NCBI RefSeq assembly: GCF_001700435.1
Contig: NZ_LYPC01000014.1
Coordinates: 434,001-498,000, forward strand
Length of the DNA: 64,000 bases
Origin: Paenibacillus pectinilyticus
GTDB lineage: Bacteria > Bacillota > Bacilli > Paenibacillales > NBRC-103111
Direction: 5' to 3'
Below the pieces are notes generated by a model. It was not told where the DNA came from, did no database searches, and worked only from the letters and a program-made list of their open reading frames with translations. Below, piece by piece: positions 63,401 through 64,000 of the stretch; the first letter of the stretch is position 1, and the number at the start of each line of letters is the position of its first letter. Both the position numbers and the translations under genes were made by a program.

Positions 63401-64000
63401 ATGTGTCGCCTTTTTCAAGTCAATATGCTTATTATGCAAATAACGCTAGCACTCAAACTAACACAAACTTTGCATATAGCAAATCTGCAACTGCTTGGGA
63501 CAATGTTAAGCTTGTTATGCGCACTGCAGGTAATGGTACTTTTGATACATATATTAATGGCACGAAAGTTGTCGATAATGTAGCTTATTACACAAATTCA
63601 ACTGCAGGCTCTGTTGATAGAATACAGTTCTTATTAAATAAGGCAACTAATAAGCAGAACTCTGCCATATACTTTAAAGATTTGGTAGTTTCAACATCTA
63701 ATGTACCAACAGCAGATATTGCAGCATTTACAAGCACAATTAACACATACGCAAGTAAATATGTTTCAGCTGACTATTCTGCAACTTCTTGGGCAGCATA
63801 CCAAAACGCTCTAGACAATGCTAATACTGATAAAGGCGTTGCTGGACTAAAACAAGACCAAGCAAATATTGACATACAAAATATTCAAGCTGCAGAGGCG
63901 TTGCTTGTTCCAAAGGCAACTTCAACAGTTGTTACTAATTATTTAACAGATTCAGCAAGTTACCCTTCAGCTAATTATTCGCCTGTAAGCTACGCACCAT
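60433..64000 (+). CDS. Secreted GH141-like beta-helix protein with FIVAR repeats (3' end outside window)
   Basis: The frame is open to the last base, with 1189 codons visible. A signal peptide (CLALVVAFCLAVMGVP) is followed by YVSTNGNDANPG and a right-handed beta-helix of about 650 residues with ELYINDKPGVRAR, as in GH141 (alpha-L-fucosidase and xylanase members are known). Then come two FIVAR-type helical repeats (WAGDYTASSWASLTTAL is typical, 62660-63030), a concanavalin-like module (63061-63690) and at least two more FIVAR repeats. GAGGAG lies 8 nt before the ATG at 60433. The gene is visibly more AT-rich than its neighbours. It probably attacks a polymer at the cell surface; an anchor may lie beyond the window. 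Confidence 0.78.
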   Translation, partial: MVFNGRKTRNNVVTKCLALVVAFCLAVMGVPAGNVLLKTVNAATMASIYVSTNGNDANPGTVSQPLKTIEAARNMVATMNSNMTGDINVFIASGTYYQSQTLNFTQTDSATNGFKIIYKSYDGPVEITGAKQLTGWSLYDTSKNIYSAPYGSTIDTRELYINDKPGVRARTAATPAVGGPFPELGGLSFGGYATTNSPTDLTTVGLTVANNNTIATWKNISDVELVAHSSWTMPRAGIQSVSISGSTTNIKMKQPNWYVVTALRGAATKIANVNQIEWIENAYELLDTPGEWYLDKTGAINGTPNTFYYIPRAGEDMATAKVEVPTIEKLMTIKGNIPNTADFTSAVNAVTGLTFEGLNFSGATWLFPNTNGGWSDTQNNNNRSGTNYTNNDSTPDGAITLFETNNINFIKNKFYKFGGTALYLESANSYVNIIGNLFCDIASQAINIGDVTYGNANAFVLPNAGSVGSVPGNPGYSDESNWDMRFLQHDIKVQNNTIHDIAFGYLASAAIGAGTITNSDFSHNEIYNIPYSGFHIGYGLYAMVPQTSVNGNNTFQYNYLHQVVTKLEDGGAIYFSGSIGPVNGSEGFKVKTTVSNNYIYDQPLLYGSLYFDEGVSNIDCYNNVVSKSKQVIITKNITNKIHNNYYDNYYNNTTNFISLTNPGTIGSPTQDIGITAGTPTNIEGTLVPGFNGTAVFPQVALAIQNMSGVQADYRWADTTVMNPTVITDKSTLNAKILTASSKVQSDYTAATWTTFSQALATAKSTASNTNATQADIDLATSNLDNAITALVVFSGPADKTALKSQIATAKAFISTHWAGDYTASSWASLTTALKVANIVDNSATSVQADVINATKSLTDAQAGLVVSSAYPVYQTTFNDASWTKNTAFTVGQTGLPDGAIITAKDANDTIKVIQDPVLGGSNYCLQLLKGSTLTNGSHDTLQFVFPNGTVTGSSITISYSVMAKDLGATFNMGMAAFFNTTQLINSNLLNVSPFSSQYAYYANNASTQTNTNFAYSKSATAWDNVKLVMRTAGNGTFDTYINGTKVVDNVAYYTNSTAGSVDRIQFLLNKATNKQNSAIYFKDLVVSTSNVPTADIAAFTSTINTYASKYVSADYSATSWAAYQNALDNANTDKGVAGLKQDQANIDIQNIQAAEALLVPKATSTVVTNYLTDSASYPSANYSPVSYAP

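Noticed and set aside
1..64000. CRISPR arrays, complete insertion sequences, prophage or toxin-antitoxin genes
   Set aside because: No short regularly spaced repeats, transposase, integrase or phage genes were recognised on either strand.

Overview
The window reads as part of a Paenibacillus-like, endospore-forming Firmicute chromosome. It has a complete gerA-type spore germination operon (41514-45186), a YesM/YesN-type two-component pair, Lpl-type sugar ABC importers without their own ATPase, lipoprotein binding proteins with clear lipoboxes, AGGAGG-type ribosome binding sites, CcpA-type cre sites and many strong intrinsic terminators. Taxonomy is inferred from gene content; no rRNA or tRNA gene was seen.

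Almost everything else is one large carbohydrate-utilisation region. From left to right: two adjacent GH95-type alpha-L-fucosidase/galactosidase-like genes (1-4084); a small Pro/Trp-rich protein; an AraC regulator divergent from a three-gene oxidative module of a desaturase-fold oxygenase, a Rieske ferredoxin and a Gfo/Idh/MocA dehydrogenase (4529-8334), which resembles the rhizobial mocD/mocE/mocA rhizopine genes; a CUT1 sugar importer (8530-12080); its likely sensor kinase and AraC-type response regulator (12165-15348); a third GH95-like enzyme; a GH38-like DUF5054 protein; a 2047-residue secreted heparinase-II/III-like lyase; a GH88 unsaturated glucuronyl hydrolase; and a GH3 enzyme (to 30175).

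The middle (30217-41337) holds a frameshifted AraC regulator, two near-identical GPH-type sugar symporters, a divergent aldo/keto reductase and TetR pair, an AraC-GH39 fusion and a GH43-like protein. After the spore germination operon comes a second sugar block (45285-60131): a PhyH-type dioxygenase divergent from an AraC gene that lacks a standard start codon, a fourth GH95-like enzyme coupled to an SGNH hydrolase, an AraC regulator divergent from a GH38-type glycosidase, a membrane-bound AraC regulator and a second CUT1 importer. The window ends inside a secreted GH141-like beta-helix protein with FIVAR repeats (60433 onward).

Taken together, the secreted lyase and GH141 protein would fragment a uronic-acid-containing, fucose- or L-galactose-decorated polysaccharide. 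The importers and symporters would take up the pieces, and cytoplasmic GH88, GH95, GH38, GH3, GH39 and GH43 enzymes with the SGNH esterase would finish them. The oxygenase-Rieske-dehydrogenase module could deal with a modified, perhaps O-methylated, sugar. Four pairs of 17-bp direct repeats, spaced 22-23 bp, lie upstream of the first importer, a GH95 gene, the lyase and GH88, and look like the operator of the YesMN-type system. A second duplicated control cassette precedes the 47-kb GH95 gene and the 56-kb importer. No CRISPR array, intact insertion sequence or prophage was found.
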